A stretch of DNA of 64,000 nt from Elgaria multicarinata webbii (lineage: Eukaryota; Chordata; Lepidosauria; Squamata; Anguidae), in the NCBI RefSeq assembly GCF_023053635.1, contig NC_086188.1:198501-262500 (forward strand). The letters are read 5' to 3'. Every line of letters starts with the position of its first letter. The first letter of the stretch is position 1. Of the stretch, positions 32,901 to 43,506 are shown piece after piece. The notes under the pieces were generated by a model. That model saw only the letters and a list, made by a program, of their open reading frames with translations. It ran no database searches and was not told the origin of the DNA. The position numbers and the translations under genes were made by a program.

Positions 32901-35190
32901 GCGCACTCCAGTTAAAGTGCACACGGTGGGCTGAACTCCTGTGTGCAGACTGAACTCTGTGGGACGGACGTCTGAGTAAACCCGCATAAGTTGACACGGT
33001 GAATCTGCAATGACAGAACTCCACAATGTGAGATGGTGTCTTGTGGGTTGTTGTGATTGTGGTTCTGGCCTAATTCCCATCCCGCTTCTCTCTGCCAGCA
33101 GGGAAATAGCAGCAGTCAAGTGCCGCAGAGCAAATACGCCGAACTTTTGGCCATCATAGAAGAATTAGGAAAAGAGATCAGGCCCACCTATGCTGGCAGC
33201 AAGAGCGCCATGGAGAGGCTAAAGCGAGGTAATCGTGCCGGCATCGCGCAAGTGGGGGGATCTTTTAGGCTCCATTACTTTAAGTGACGGAATGGAGTTT
33301 CTGGTCTACAAGGTTATGTGGGAAAGCTTAAAAGGACACAAATTGTGTTTAATAACTGTTTATTAGCAAGACTTGGCTTTTGAGAGTGTGGGGCCTCCGC
33401 CATGGACTGAATCCTAAGAGTTGGTGGGGTGAAAAGGCCCACACCCTGCCCCAAAGCGGTCCGCTCATTTGCAGCCGATGTAACAACCAGCACGAATGAG
33501 CGAGGCACAGCCCTGTGCAACTGCTGCAGCACTTTCTCTGCTGCCCCGAGGGGACTACTTACAGGGAGACTTTCGGCTTGCATGTTTAATTTCCGGGGAC
33601 ACTGAAAGATGTGATTTCACCCCATTGCCTGTAGTGCGACACTGTAGCCTTTATCGTGCCACCTTCAGGGCTCTGCCACCCCATTATCGACTCATTCTGC
33701 TGCTTGTTTATGCCTGGCCAAAGGGTGCCCACTGCTGTATCCATTGCCTAGCGAATGTTGGCTTGGGGGTGGGGTGTCGTTTTCACAAGGGAGGGGAAGG
33801 AGAGCTGTGTGCGCTTGGAATTCCTGCCATCACCCCGGCCGTGGAAGGCAAGGGGAGGACGTGCGTCCAGCATGTGGTTTGGAGCAGGCAGGCAAGCTGG
33901 GTCAGTTCTGCGTTGGGTGCTGGTGAACCCAATGCTCTCCAGGTGTTTTGGATTAGAGTCCCAGCGTTCCTGACCATCAACCATGCAAGGTTGGGGTTGA
34001 TGGGAGTTGGAAGTCCAGGACACCTGAGGGCACCGTATTAGGGGAAACAGATGACTTGAGTCCTTTTATATTCCCCAGGCCTGCCCCCCCTCCGCCTCCA
34101 GCTGTGCTGCCTTGCGGAGGAGGAGTCGTACAGAGGCAGCCTTCCGATGATGGGTCTAGCGCTCAGGTGCAACCCTGACCTCTCGCCTGGAGTGCTGGCA
34201 AGCAGGCTAAATGGAGGAGGAGCAGCCCTGGGCAAGGATGCTGGCCCTTTGCAGTTATTGGGATGCCATCTCTGGCAGTCTGGGGCCTCAGGCAACCCCT
34301 GCTTATCTAGTTCAGGCCCAGCACAGGGCCACGGGCTGGGTGTCTCCATAGCCTCACCCTCTGAGTCTTGTGTGGGTGCTACCGGGTCATGACCTGGCCC
34401 GGCCCCTTTGGCTTCCCTGTGTAACCAGAAGCTTTCAAATAAGTTATTTCTGTGCTGGAGTATATCAAAGGCCTCCCCTGTTGATCGCCAGCACGTAATT
34501 TCTGATCACCACTGGAGACGCTGTGTTTATCTGTGGACCTCAATGCTGAAATTCAGGAAGTTTGGATTAACGGTTTGCTGTGAGCCCATTTCTCTGACCA
34601 CTCCCAAAACACACTTTGAAGGGGGTGGAATAAACTGTGTTCCTGATGCAAATGCTGTGACCATCACTGAACTGTATCAGAAAATAGGAAGAGTCAATAA
34701 AAAAACCCACCACAAAGGGCCACCATTTGCTACTGCAAGACGTAGTGATGGCCATCAACTTGGACGGCTTTAGAAGGGGATTAGACAAATTCATCGCGCA
34801 TAATTGATTGCGGCTCTGCATCGCCTTCAGCACGAGAGGCCATGTGCCTCTCCATAGCGGTTGCCAGGATCACGAGCGAGAGCGGGCCTTTGCGTTCAGG
34901 CCTGTAGGGAGCCTATGGTTGTTGCCACCACCACGGGAAACGGTGCTGGGAAGTTCTTACACTGCGCCTTTATGTGAAGGTTGTACAGGAGGACTCCCTG
35001 CTGAATTGTGCCTCCTTTTTCTTTTTCCTGGGAAAACCTACTTCCTCACAAGTCTCCGAAGAAAAGATGTGTGTTTGTTTGTAAAGAACATCCAAGCTTA
35101 CCGCCTTTCATTTCCACCCTAGGCATCATTCATGCGAGAGGACTAGTCCGAGAGTGTCTGGCAGAGACTGAGCGGAATGCCAGGTCCTAG
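23284..35190 (+). CDS. CDK2AP1: CDK2AP1 (DOC-1), CDK2-associated protein 1, four coding exons
   Basis: CDK2AP1 is a small nuclear protein that binds CDK2 and DNA polymerase alpha-primase and is a subunit of the NuRD chromatin-remodelling complex. Exons are 23284-23341, 33102-33228 (or 33099), 31657-31763 and 35123-35190, in genomic order 23284, 31657, 33099/33102, 35123. They give 119 or 120 residues, against 115 in human. The variable N-terminal part ([19 protein letters not shown]) is followed by [10 protein letters not shown] and the near-invariant C-terminal dimerisation domain [20 protein letters not shown] to [15 protein letters not shown]. An in-frame ATG at 23263 would add MSLLLLG; I chose 23284 because it matches the human start. 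Intron phases are 1, 0 and 1. Confidence 0.97.
24985..25090. mobile_element. Fold-back MITE, 'ACTCCCATCA' family
   Basis: TGCCCTCCAAATGTGTTGGA CTGCAACTGCCATC faces GGGAGTTGCAGTCCAGCACC around a centre with GTTGGCCATGCTGG. The two halves are near inverted repeats, as in the complete copy at 60601-60702. Confidence 0.6.
25850..26015 (-). mobile_element. Amniote retroposon fragment
   Basis: GAGTTTCAACCTGGGACCTT CTGCATGCAAAACAGGAGCT is a diagnostic block of the same family as 19555-19715 and 55310-55440 (tRNA-like B-box region GTTTCAACC). Class uncertain. Confidence 0.45.
26035..26110 (+). repeat. 'GGGCTGGCCCTACCATGAGG' repeat
   Basis: GCCTCAGGCGGCAGAT follows. A well-known look in squamate DNA; reversed copy at 20770. 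Possibly a hAT-type MITE with lost ends. Confidence 0.45.
26849..27165 (-). mobile_element. CR1 LINE, 3' end of ORF2 and 3' UTR
   Basis: On the minus strand the frame reads [19 protein letters not shown] then [16 protein letters not shown], the typical C terminus of CR1 ORF2. It is followed by the short CR1 3' UTR ending near CTATAATCC, a decayed form of the CR1 ATTCTATG terminal repeat. The element is 5'-truncated, as usual for CR1. It lies in CDK2AP1 intron 1, opposite to the gene. Confidence 0.85.
30280..30365 (+). CDS. CDK2AP1: Candidate alternative first exon of CDK2AP1
   Basis: ATG at 30326 opens [13 protein letters not shown] and runs to an ACAG|GTAAAC donor after base 30365. It leaves phase 1, the phase required by coding exon 2 at 31657, so the joined product would continue [11 protein letters not shown]. 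Local sequence upstream is GC-rich with a GATAAGG box. The phase match and coding character are seen; expression is inference. It could be chance (one in three for phase). The upstream edge is arbitrary. Confidence 0.4.
30590..30790 (+). mobile_element. Amniote retroposon fragment
   Basis: Diverged copy of the 19555-19715 family: TTTGCATGCAGGCAGCC, then GAGAGCCACGGCTGCC and CTAAGACAGCTTCTGAA. Confidence 0.45.
31657..31763 (+). CDS. CDK2AP1: CDK2AP1 coding exon 2
   Basis: Encodes (A)[19 protein letters not shown] and [16 protein letters not shown]. Acceptor CCAAAG, donor CAG|GTAAGG, phase 0 at its end. An internal ATG (SM) matches the start used by N-terminally short isoforms in mammals. Confidence 0.96.
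31918..32238. mobile_element. Fold-back hAT-type MITE, 321 bp
   Basis: The whole element is a long imperfect palindrome. The left end TAGGCTGACCCTATGAAAAG pairs with the right end CTTTTCATAGGGTCACCCTG, and inner arms pair through blocks such as CTTCATCACCACAGTTAAAG. It is flanked by a perfect 8-bp target duplication, CGTGATTG, at 31910-31917 and 32239-32246, typical of hAT. No coding capacity. It lies in CDK2AP1 intron 2. Confidence 0.93.
32290..32385 (+). repeat. Squamate 'TACTCAGAAGTAAG' interspersed repeat
   Basis: GCAATCCTCTATGTGTCTAC TCAGAAGTAAGTACCACTGA is a good copy of a short repeat that recurs at 44640, 45735, 46550, 57340 and 57870-58080. Confidence 0.6.
33102..33228 (+). CDS. CDK2AP1: CDK2AP1 coding exon 3
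   Basis: Encodes [20 protein letters not shown], then [20 protein letters not shown] and KR. The acceptor is a tandem NAGNAG (CCAGCAG), so the exon may start at 33099 and add one Gln. Donor G|GTAATC. Confidence 0.96.
33915..34040. mobile_element. Fold-back MITE, 'ACTCCCATCA' family
   Basis: GCTCTCCAGGTGTTTTGGAT pairs with GAAGTCCAGGACACCTGAGG around CAACCATGCAAGG. Ends decayed, no target duplication identified. Confidence 0.6.
34700..34985 (+). mobile_element. Probable LINE ORF C-terminal fragment
   Basis: GATGGCCATCAACTTGGACG GCTTTAGAAGGGGATTAGAC followed by AAATTCATCG is a block I associate with the C-terminal coding end of CR1-like LINEs of lizards. Diverged, with broken frame. It lies in CDK2AP1 intron 3. 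Confidence 0.4.
35123..35190 (+). CDS. CDK2AP1: CDK2AP1 last coding exon with stop
   Basis: Encodes (G)[21 protein letters not shown] and TAG at 35188-35190. Identical to the human C terminus as recalled. Acceptor ACCCTAG. Confidence 0.97.
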
Positions 35191-36410
35191 CCCTTTCCTG
35201 GCTGCGAGGTTTTCCATCTCGTCTTATGGAGGAGAGACCACCGATTCCTTTGCGGGCGGCAGAGACGCTCAGTCGGGCCCTTTCATCGGGCTGTTCCACT
35301 TCCCCCTCCCAGCAACACTGCCCCTTGCAAGAACGTGGGCAGGGATCCAAAGAGCTACTTGGTACCCACCCAAGGGCTTCTGTGCTCAGTTGAGGCTTTG
35401 GATCGTCCAGCATTGAACAAGTACGTCCCCGTCCCCAACAGCTCCCCTGGGGTTGCAAAAGAGTTCGCCATCCAGCACGGTGAGCGTCTATTTGAGAATG
35501 GCCAAAGGCCGCTTGGGCGGAGGGGCCCTGGCGTGGGGTTTGGGGATCCTGGCCTGAGTCAGGAAGTCCCCACCCTCCCATTAAACATGAAGTTTGCAAA
35601 ATTTCATTTCAGTTGGGACACACCCTGAATTAGTGTGGAAGATTTAAAAAGGAAACGAACGAACACAGCACCCTGCATGCAACGTGTCCCTCTCCACCCG
35701 GTCATCTTTCTCCTGCAGAACATACTGTTCCTTCTGCTGGCAGGGAGCCCATCATCCCGGGGTTCTTCAGTCTGCATTCATGGGGATGTTGGAGTCCTCA
35801 GCAGCTTTCCTGGGCTTCCTAACTGGCAAGATCAGTAGAGGGGGATGGGATCCCTGAAAGGCCGCTCTTGCGCCACTTGCAGTCTTTGCCCGCAATGGAC
35901 AGGGGAGCAGTAGCCATGTTTTAGGTCACGCTGTAGGTTCCTGCGGGACAACGGTCACCTCTGGCCAGCAGCCCACATGAATTGGGTGAGTCCGCCCACA
36001 AAGGAACCCACCATCCCAGCCTCCTCTGTAACGCACCAGGTTTCCCCTGGCAAAGATGCTGGGATTTGGGAGACAGCCGGTGCAGAAAGGTAAAATGTTT
36101 GGAAAGGATGGCCTTAATCCTCCAAAGTCAACCTGCCTCACAACTCAAACACTCTTACAGATATAGTGTTGAGGAGTCCAGAGGTCACCCCTTGTTTCCC
36201 CCAATCAGGGGCCTCCCTAATTGCATCCTTCCTCCTTGCATGACCATTAGGGTTTCAGAGTCCAATAACAGTGCACGAGTTCTACAAGAACAGCCTCTTC
36301 AGACCTGTGACAGGGCCCCAAAGGTCCCCCTGCCCCAGATTTAAATGGCAACTTTTCATCTTTGTATGTATTTATTACTTGATGTAATAAAGCTTATTTT
36401 CAGAACAATT
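35191..36410 (+). other. CDK2AP1: CDK2AP1 3' untranslated region
   Basis: About 1.2 kb free of recognisable transposons after the stop, ending just beyond the AATAAA at 36386. The stretch TATTACTTGATGTAATAAAG resembles the end of the mammalian CDK2AP1 3' UTR as I recall it. Confidence 0.65.
36386..36391 (+). terminator. Poly(A) signal of CDK2AP1
   Basis: AATAAA followed by GCTTATTTTCAGAAC and a T-containing downstream stretch. Confidence 0.65.
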
Positions 36411-38157
36411 CATCTTGTTAAGAAATGGAGGTCGGGCACAATTACTGGTACACCTACGGGTGGGATCATCGCCCAAGAGGCCCAGCGCAGGAACCTGGTG
36501 ACTTGGAAGGTTAGAGGCGGGGGAGGGCTGCCACACCACACCACACCACACCTCCATTCGGGGCTCTCAGCCTCCGGGATTCAAACTCCGAGCTTGGCCA
36601 GGGTTTTCCCAAGCCGGCTGCCCTCGTCCTTGTCAAGGCCTCTTTCACAGCACATCAGTGAACACGCTGCACAGAGGGGACAGCTGCTCTTGGTGGGGAG
36701 TCCAACTCCCAGGACCCCTGGCTGGCCTCTGCCTGGGCAAGCGCGTCTGCAATCCCAGAAAGGCTTCAAGCACCCGGAAGGGGAAGCGGCATGCTCCACT
36801 GCACCGCCTGCCCTGCTGCTGTCACACCCGCGTAGAGAGGACGGCTCGGAGCCCACGACGACGACCCTCGGCGGAAACTCCGGCTCTTCGAATGGATGGT
36901 GAGGCCTCCGCAGGCTCCGTGCCAGGCGGGCAGAAGAGCCAGGGCGCTGCTGACCTGCTCCCTGCTGTGCTTAAGGCACCACCAAGGCAGAGGGTGGGGC
37001 TGTAGCTTCAACTCTCAGCAGTTGTCAGGTGTCGCAAAGGAGGCAATAGCTTTCCCACTTGCCATATAAAGCTGGTATGGACCACTTGTGGTGCTCCAGA
37101 CGTTTTGGCCTAGAACTACGGCTGCAAGGAGGGCTTCCAGGTTTTTCATTCTGACACTTGCCTAATGGTGACCCCAAATGAGCCCCTTGAAAATCACAAG
37201 AAAAGCTGCCTGCACTTCACAGAGGTAAAACATGCTGGGCCGGTCAAGCTCTCCCCAGTGGCAGAGGGAGGGCAAGAGCCCCACGAAGCCACGGCCTCTG
37301 GCCTGCACCACCAGAGAGAGCCGTGTTCTGCCGGAGGGAGGCCCGGGCGTTTGCTCTCGGCATGTGCATCTCCTTGGCCGCTTTGTGCCTTTGTAACGAG
37401 CACCCAACGCTGGGCCTCGTGGGCTGAAGGCGGTGTGCAATACTCGGCAGGCTGCAAAGGGCGCGGTGCAGCTTCCACTGGGCGAGGCCACCTCTGCCGT
37501 TGCACCGTGTGCCTGGGAAGCTTCGCTTCTGTCCTGTCACGCCTCTCTGGCTCATTTTGCATCAGTTTCAGTGCCCTGCCCTTGATGCATGCATCATTCT
37601 CATGCCCGGGGCTATCCTGGGAGCAGGTCTCATCCGCTGCTACAGCCCCCAAGATGCACATAGCACTGTGCCACGACCTAATGACACACTCGACTTGGGA
37701 AGGGCTGAACAGCGCCCTCGTGTACTGCCAAAGAACTCTGGAGGTGTTCTTCACGGCAGGGAACTGGATACAAATACCTGGGAGCAGTGGCAGGGTGACC
37801 TAGTCCTGCCTTAAAACAAGGGCCAACCATCAACCTGAGGCACAAACTGCTGGAAAGGGAGGCAACATGGGTCTGTTGGTTCCACTGGTGGACACAAAAA
37901 TGGGAGAAAGAAATCTGGCAATCCAAGAGAACATGCTAATTCTGGCTCTGGGGAGCATTCTGCAGCCTTTTGCTATGTGAGTTTATGACGCTTTGGCATT
38001 TTGCCAGCCTCTGGGACTTGCAGGGTGCTTTTCTTTTGATCCCAAATGAGTATTTTGGAAATGACAACTAGTCACGTCTCAGTCAGAAAGCAAAACCTGG
38101 AAGTCCAGCCCCCCACAGCTAGAATGTGTGTGTATTGTTAAAAGCTGCTTAAATTCT
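36411..38157. other. Gap between converging CDK2AP1 and MTRFR
   Basis: 1.7 kb with no gene or clear transposon. Part of it must be the MTRFR 3' UTR (minus strand). TTTATT at 36370 could serve as a distant MTRFR poly(A) signal, but no convincing near one was seen. Confidence 0.5.
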
Positions 38158-38370
38158 CTATTGGTCATCCAACGTTTGCATTTCTTTCAAATGCTTTTTC
38201 CTTTCAAGGTTTTCCTTTGCTCGCCTCTTCTTCTCTTGCTTTTTCTTCTCTGATTCCCGTTTTTCTTTAACAACATCGCTGCTTTCACCTTTGTAGAAAA
38301 TGTCAACTTTCTCCTGGAGGATCTCTCTAGCTCTTTTGCGGTTCTGCTCTAGCGATCTCGTCTGATGGCA
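38158..38370 (-). CDS. MTRFR: MTRFR coding exon 2 with stop
   Basis: Encodes [33 protein letters not shown] and a Lys/Arg/Glu-rich tail ending MQTLDDQ, stop at 38158-38160. The exon has no ATG-led frame of note and was found by homology and phase. Confidence 0.94.
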   Translation of the reverse strand, partial: CHQTRSLEQNRKRAREILQEKVDIFYKGESSDVVKEKRESEKKKQEKKRRAKENLERKKHLKEMQTLDDQ

Positions 38371-39641
38371 CTAGGGAAAAGACAATTAATTTATCCAGGG
38401 GGTTACAGCCTGCCCTATCCTGAAGGTTAGCAATGTTCTTGCAGACCTAATAGGATAGAACCAATAGATATCACCTGAAAATACATTTGTAGAGACAGAA
38501 ACCTGGAAGAGGCCTGATGAGAAGGGCCTGGAGGGACTACGTGAATTCAATATACGATTCACAGGAGGCAAAATCAAATGGGGCTACAGGTGACTTGGAG
38601 GTGGCAGAAGTCTTGTGGATGTGTGGGAAGAAGAGAAAAGCACCAGTGACTAAATCCTGTTGCCTTCCATCCTTATCTGGACTTCAGCAGGTGAGGGTGA
38701 CCATGCAAAATGCACGTTGTTAGGGAAGTTGGAAGGGAGTTGTAGAGAAGAAGGAGCTGGGTCAGGCCATGCTGTGAATTTGGGGGTAGGACCTTCAGGA
38801 TCTGGTCCTACTCTGCTGAGGACATGACAGTTCAGTCTCCACTAGGTGAAAGGATGCCTTGGTCACCTGGTGCTAGGCAGCTCATCACGTCACAGAAACC
38901 TGGTTTAAAGACTGTTGGTGGATGTAGCACATGCTGGGATTTCTGAAGCATCAGGTTGAGAGAATCCAATTAAGGGAGAGTTTTAACTAATGTGAAATTC
39001 ATGGCTTGGGCACCAGACATAGGAATAACCCACATGTCCATCCATTTGTATTTTGGTTACATGTACATTGATGGTGCTATATAAATAAATAATAATAATA
39101 ATTTGTGGCATGAAAGTTTGCTGTATAGTCACCTGGATTTGATTTGTACTCACCATAGCTGACAAGGAACTGGCTATTTTCAAAACTATACTTGGGTGTG
39201 TGCCAGATTATTATTATTTACAGTATTTATATACCACTCCATATCTAAAATAGATTCCAGAGCGGTGCACATGGGGGTTATCTAAAGTTATGTACAGAAG
39301 CAGTGTGCAGAAGACAACTGACCCTTGCTATAGAAGTAGAACCCATTCAACAGAATCACCTTGACTACAATCCCTGAGGGAAGATGCTTCAGGACCACAC
39401 AGTTGTTGGTTTTATTCGTGGCTTGGCCTCCTGGCCCAGAGCCACGGACACACTGTTCTTCCAGGTCTGCCTCATTTAGAACCAGGAGGTCCCCAGAACT
39501 CTTCTTCCTCGCTTCAAGGAGCAACGGTCCGGGCCACCGAGGAAATAAAAAACACTGCTTCTCCCAAAGCCCTGGTGTCCGAGGGAAACCATGAAGTCTA
39601 GTCAACGAGTTTGCCAAGAGCAGGAAACTTGAAGGAGGCAT
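38158..39641 (-). CDS. MTRFR: MTRFR (C12orf65), mitochondrial ribosome-rescue factor
   Basis: MTRFR is a class-I release-factor-like protein of the mitochondrial matrix. It lacks codon-recognition domains and releases peptides from stalled large mitoribosomal subunits; human loss causes combined oxidative phosphorylation deficiency 7. Coding exons on the minus strand are 39641-39360 (94 codons) and 38370-38158 (70 codons plus TAG), 164 residues against 166 in human. Visible: an N-terminal stretch rich in Arg/Leu and poor in acids (matrix targeting), the GGQ motif in [20 protein letters not shown], the helix [19 protein letters not shown], and a long basic C-terminal tail ([19 protein letters not shown]) that binds rRNA in relatives. 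Junction AAG|GTGATT to CTAG|TGC, phase 0. The start ATG is the first in the exon and gives the family length. Confidence 0.96.
38371..39359. other. MTRFR: MTRFR intron
   Basis: 1 kb. Contains an AATAAT run (39080-39105) and a diverged CR1/L2-like 3' end near 39205-39285 (TATATACCACTCCATATCTA). Nothing else seen. Confidence 0.5.
39360..39641 (-). CDS. MTRFR: MTRFR coding exon 1 (GGQ exon)
   Basis: Starts [20 protein letters not shown] and ends [10 protein letters not shown] at the GTGATT donor. Carries the catalytic GGQ. Reading on into the intron would give a false short end. Confidence 0.95.
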
Positions 39642-42600
39642 AAAAGAGAGAGGCTGGGGTTCTTTAGATGCTAAGAGAGAGAGCAGGACAGGAGGGGCAG
39701 AAAGACATCAATGAGTAGTGTTCATAAAGCAGGTTCATCGACAGAATTGTTAGATCAATGTTCTTTTCACCCAAGGACGAGATCCAAACAGCCCTTAAGC
39801 ACGACTCCACCATTCCAGCAACAGAGGGTTCAAAAGCACTTTATTGATTAGTAATCAAGGCCTGGTCTCTTCAAAGGGAGCAATCAGACAAAAGACATAG
39901 GGAATATGGTACAGTATTAAAGCTTTCAAGGGGCAGGGCCCAGTAGCAGCATTAACCAATCAGAACATAACACTGAGGCATAGCTAATTATGCTAAACAG
40001 TCCTGTAAACAATACCTTTGGCCTGACAGTAAGTTACAGAGAGTTAACTTCGACACAGACAGCTGGAGCCAGGACTCTTGTTTATATTAGTAATCAAGGA
40101 TGCACACAAGGAGACATTCTCATACAGGGCATTATGACATTTTGCTTGGTGTGCAATGGAGACTTTATAGTTTCCTGTTAAAAATGGAGGTGATTCTGCT
40201 AACAGAATGACACAATGTCCGGCACATTTTAGGGCCCTGTGGCTTTGTGCTTTTTGGTTAGGGAGGGGGATCGGAGCCATTTTCTCCAGCAACTTCAATG
40301 CACTGAGGGATGTCAGCTGCCCATTTTCATTTAACTCCGCTGACTTCGCATTCTGCAGTTGTGATCCAGGCTGGCCGGGGCAGATTGACTGCCGGGAGAA
40401 ATGATGTCATGTCTAGCGATTTAACCCCACCCATGCCACCAAACAACACAAACCTGCCACGAAACGTGGTTGGGGCTGCTGCATGGTCACCACCCTGTCA
40501 TTCTCTCCCAGCCTTCCCCCCACACCCCGCTTCTCCTCAAAGTGCAAGACCACCTCGCTACTCAATAGTACAAAGTGCTTTCCCAACTGCTGGCTGAAGT
40601 GACAGATCTTTTCTTGAAAATGAGAGGAGAGCAAAACTAACAGGCCACAATCTTCTGCCAGGAGACCAGTGAAAACAAGCCTTGCCCGCCTGGTGCCTCC
40701 TTTTCTGAGAGCACCGCCACTTTGTATGTATGATGCAAGCAAGACTGACAGCCGGTGCCTTAACAACGGCCACGTCTCGATGCTAAACACTGCCCACGGC
40801 GGCAACCCAATCATGGCATGGTGTTGAGGCTGCGGTACGCTATTCTAGCAGTGCAAGCAGACAAAGGTACCTCCGTATCCACAGGTGCCCAACTTTCACG
40901 AGGGAAAACTGCAAAGGCTTTTCACTTCTGCATTGGGGTGTGGGTGAAGAACGAGGGGGGGTCCTGAATGAAGACAACATTCTGCTCATTGTATCCCTCA
41001 GAAGTGTGGAAAACACTGGCACAGAAGATGCAGAAACAGTGTTTTCAGTGAGTCCAAACAATCTCTTGGGGGCACCAGAAACCAAAAGATGGGGAATTAA
41101 GTGTCCTTACAAAACTGGAATTGTTAAAATGTTGATGTTAGAACGCTAGAGAGGTTAATGCTAGAGAGGTCACCCCTGCTTATTGGTTGGGATCAATACA
41201 TTTTTCAGTAATGCAGGGCGGGTGAATAGAGTTTTCTGAATTTTGCTAATGTGATGCTAAAGATACATTTTCGGGTCTGCAACCTGAATACTTCCTGGAA
41301 TTCACATTTATCAAAGAAATTTAATTGCTTGCAAAGACAATAGGAACAAATGATCAGTGGCCACCTGCTACGCCTCAGGGCTTGGAGGTCTTCATTGATT
41401 CCTGACAATGCAACAGAATAGAGAGTCAGCTGCCGCTTCAAGGTTTTGTTGCCCGCCCACCCATTCCCTTCCATGTGGCTGTCATAAATAAGATTCCAGG
41501 TGCTCAGCAAATAGGCATGGAGGGATGGGAGAGCCCGCAGCCAGTTCCTCTCCCAGTGCATCTTGAATCTAGAAAGTGCAGTGCCCACCCTTTCTCATGT
41601 TACTATCCACAGAATAGGCCAAATGAGTGATATAAATTTAATCTAGGATTTCACCAAGAAGCAAAGATATTGGGGAAGAGAAGAAAGCCTTGCTGCCTTC
41701 AATTCCAAAATGGAAAAGGTTTAAATCAGCATTTTTTTAAAGGCCAAAATAAGTCATCATAAAGAAATATTGTAATAATGAGAAACAACAACTTAGACCT
41801 GAAAAAAACTCCCACCTCTCTCTGCACCCCCGAGCCATGACGGCAAAAGCTGAAAGGCTACTTAAAAAACAGAAGCAAAGCTCTAAGTTCATTTGGTTCC
41901 CCAGGTTTCATCAGGCCCAACACCTTATTCGTGATACTCTGGTCCCGCCTGTGCCTGACGCTCAACGTGTTTCCATTTCGGCGCCAACTGAGCCGGAGTC
42001 ACACCATCCGGGAGCGGCGGCGGCGGCGGCACGGGTCTGCCAGCCACAACCTGCGACTCCACCCGCCTGTGCCAAAGAGGCCCTGGCTCCTGGGGGTGGA
42101 GGGCAGATGCACTTGCCGTGTGGGTCAATCTCGACCCACCCTACCACCCCATTTCCCTCTGCAGTGAAGTCACAATCCACTCGCTGGCCTTATCAGTTGC
42201 CAGGGGAATCAGGGAGGCCGGGAGGAAGCCTCCGCATCATGACTTCTTCCACTGCGAAGGCCGCGGCGCGTTGCGACCCAGCACCGGCTTAAACGCAGCC
42301 CGGCAGCCCTTCACCATGGCAGGAGGCGGTTCTCCTGCAGCGGGGCTTCCGAGACCTCGGGAGGCCCTCTAAGCAGGTAGGGCCAGAAGAGGCGGGCGCC
42401 TTGCTGCCCGCTCGGAGCCAGCCGTGCTCCGCCTGGCCCGTGGAAGCAGGGCCAGCGCATCGCCCGTCACTTACGCCTTGAAGCGCGACTCCCATGATAG
42501 GACATGTAGTCCCAGGTAGCCGAAGGGTGCTGCGGGGCCGTTGCCTGAACTGGGAAGGCGTTGTCAGACGGGGCGGCCGCCGGGGTTTCCTGCGTGGCTC

Positions 42601-42960
42601 CCAGGACCTGAGAGATCCCGAGAGACGCCGCCCGCCCGCCTTCCCTCCCTCCCTGCCGTCCGCCTGCCTTTCCGGACTCGGCTCAAGGGCGGCGGCGACG
42701 GCGGCTCCAGCGTCCGCGCAGCAACGGCAAGGGGGCGCCTCCGGGCTCTATCCCTGCACCTGAGGAAGCGGCAGGGCCCGGGACGGGGACCCGCCTCCAC
42801 ATCTGGGGCAGGAGGGCTGCCGCGGTTCCCGGCGCCCGTGGCTCTGCGGGTCGGGGGGGAGGGGCTCCGGCCGCGGGGGCGAAGGGCAGGGCTCCGGGCT
42901 TCGCGCGGGGAGGAGCCCGCCACGTTCAGAGAAAGGCCCGGCGCTCCGGTAACTTCTCTT
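39642..42960. other. MTRFR 5' intron region
   Basis: About 3.3 kb between the GGQ exon and the CpG-rich promoter. I see no coding exon in it. It rises in GC content from about 41.9 kb. Human MTRFR also has non-coding first exons, so a long 5' intron is expected. Confidence 0.5.
42492..42510 (-). promoter_or_regulatory. ZNF143/THAP11-like (SBS) motif
   Basis: On the minus strand the site reads ACTACATGTCCTATCATGG, close to the SBS consensus ACTACAATTCCCAGAATGC, with the ACTACA and TCC blocks intact. Such sites mark CpG-island promoters. Match is imperfect. Confidence 0.4.
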
Positions 42961-42962
42961 AC

Positions 42963-43020
42963 CTACTTACACGAGACAAGGGAGGCCGCCTAGGACAACA
43001 ACAGGCCTCAGTATCGACCG
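42963..43020 (-). other. MTRFR: Candidate non-coding first exon of MTRFR
   Basis: Reading the minus strand from about 43020, two good donors occur: GTCTCGT|GTAAGT (exon end 42971) and AG|GTAAGA (exon end 42963). Either would place the start of MTRFR transcription next to the NRF1-like palindrome. A third minus-strand donor, GGC|GTAAGT, lies at 42475. The transcription start is inferred. Confidence 0.4.
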
Positions 43021-43024
43021 TTTT

Positions 43025-43034
43025 GCGCATGCGC
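43025..43034. promoter_or_regulatory. Palindromic NRF1-like site
   Basis: GCGCATGCGC, the consensus core of NRF1, a regulator of nuclear genes for mitochondria. It sits between the candidate MTRFR first exon and the CCAAT cluster. Confidence 0.7.
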
Positions 43035-43429
43035 CCTAAAATGGCCTTTCTTGAGAGCAGGGCCCTTGAGGAAAAGGGGAGGGTGGAAACGCTTCTCAAC
43101 GCCAATAGGAGGCGGCACTGCCCGCCAAAAGCCAATGGCAGAGAAGGGCCGCTGATGCGACGTCATTTCCCACTCCCACCGCCCTATCCCCGCCTAGGAG
43201 AGTCGAACGGCGCGAGCCCGTAAGGGCCAATGCCTGCGCAGCCCTCGTGCCCCGCCCCCATGAGCTCGCGCATCTGGGCAGCCAATCACGTCGTGAGGCC
43301 AGCCTCGGCGCGGCCAATTGCCGCACGCGCGAAACGGCTGCGCGAGCCTCTTGCGTCGGCCCGAAAGCCTTCGAATCTCAACCGCCAATCCTGAGGGGAG
43401 CTTGTTTACCCCTCAGACTTCGCCTGCGG

Positions 43430-43506
43430 GGGAGAGAAGCGACGCGGCCTTTTCTTCTACCGTTTTCCTGCCGGGCAGCCGACTAGGCCCGCGAGCCGAA
43501 ATGCAG
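43430..43506 (+). other. MPHOSPH9: Candidate non-coding first exon of MPHOSPH9
   Basis: A plus-strand donor, ATGCAG|GTACGA after base 43506, lies at the right end of the CCAAT cluster, in the place expected for the first exon. Another donor, GCG|GTAAGA, occurs near 43720. The left edge is a guess. Confidence 0.35.

Noticed and set aside
36345-36902. 185-codon plus-strand open frame after CDK2AP1
   Set aside because: Begins in the CDK2AP1 poly(A) region and shows no family resemblance.
37165-37803. 212- and 186-codon frames on opposite strands
   Set aside because: Opposite-strand frames overlapping each other in the CDK2AP1-MTRFR gap, without homology. At most part of the MTRFR 3' UTR.
41837-42292. 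151-codon open frame upstream of the divergent promoter
   Set aside because: Runs into CpG-rich sequence; becomes Ala/Pro/Arg-rich; no conserved protein known at this place in the human locus.
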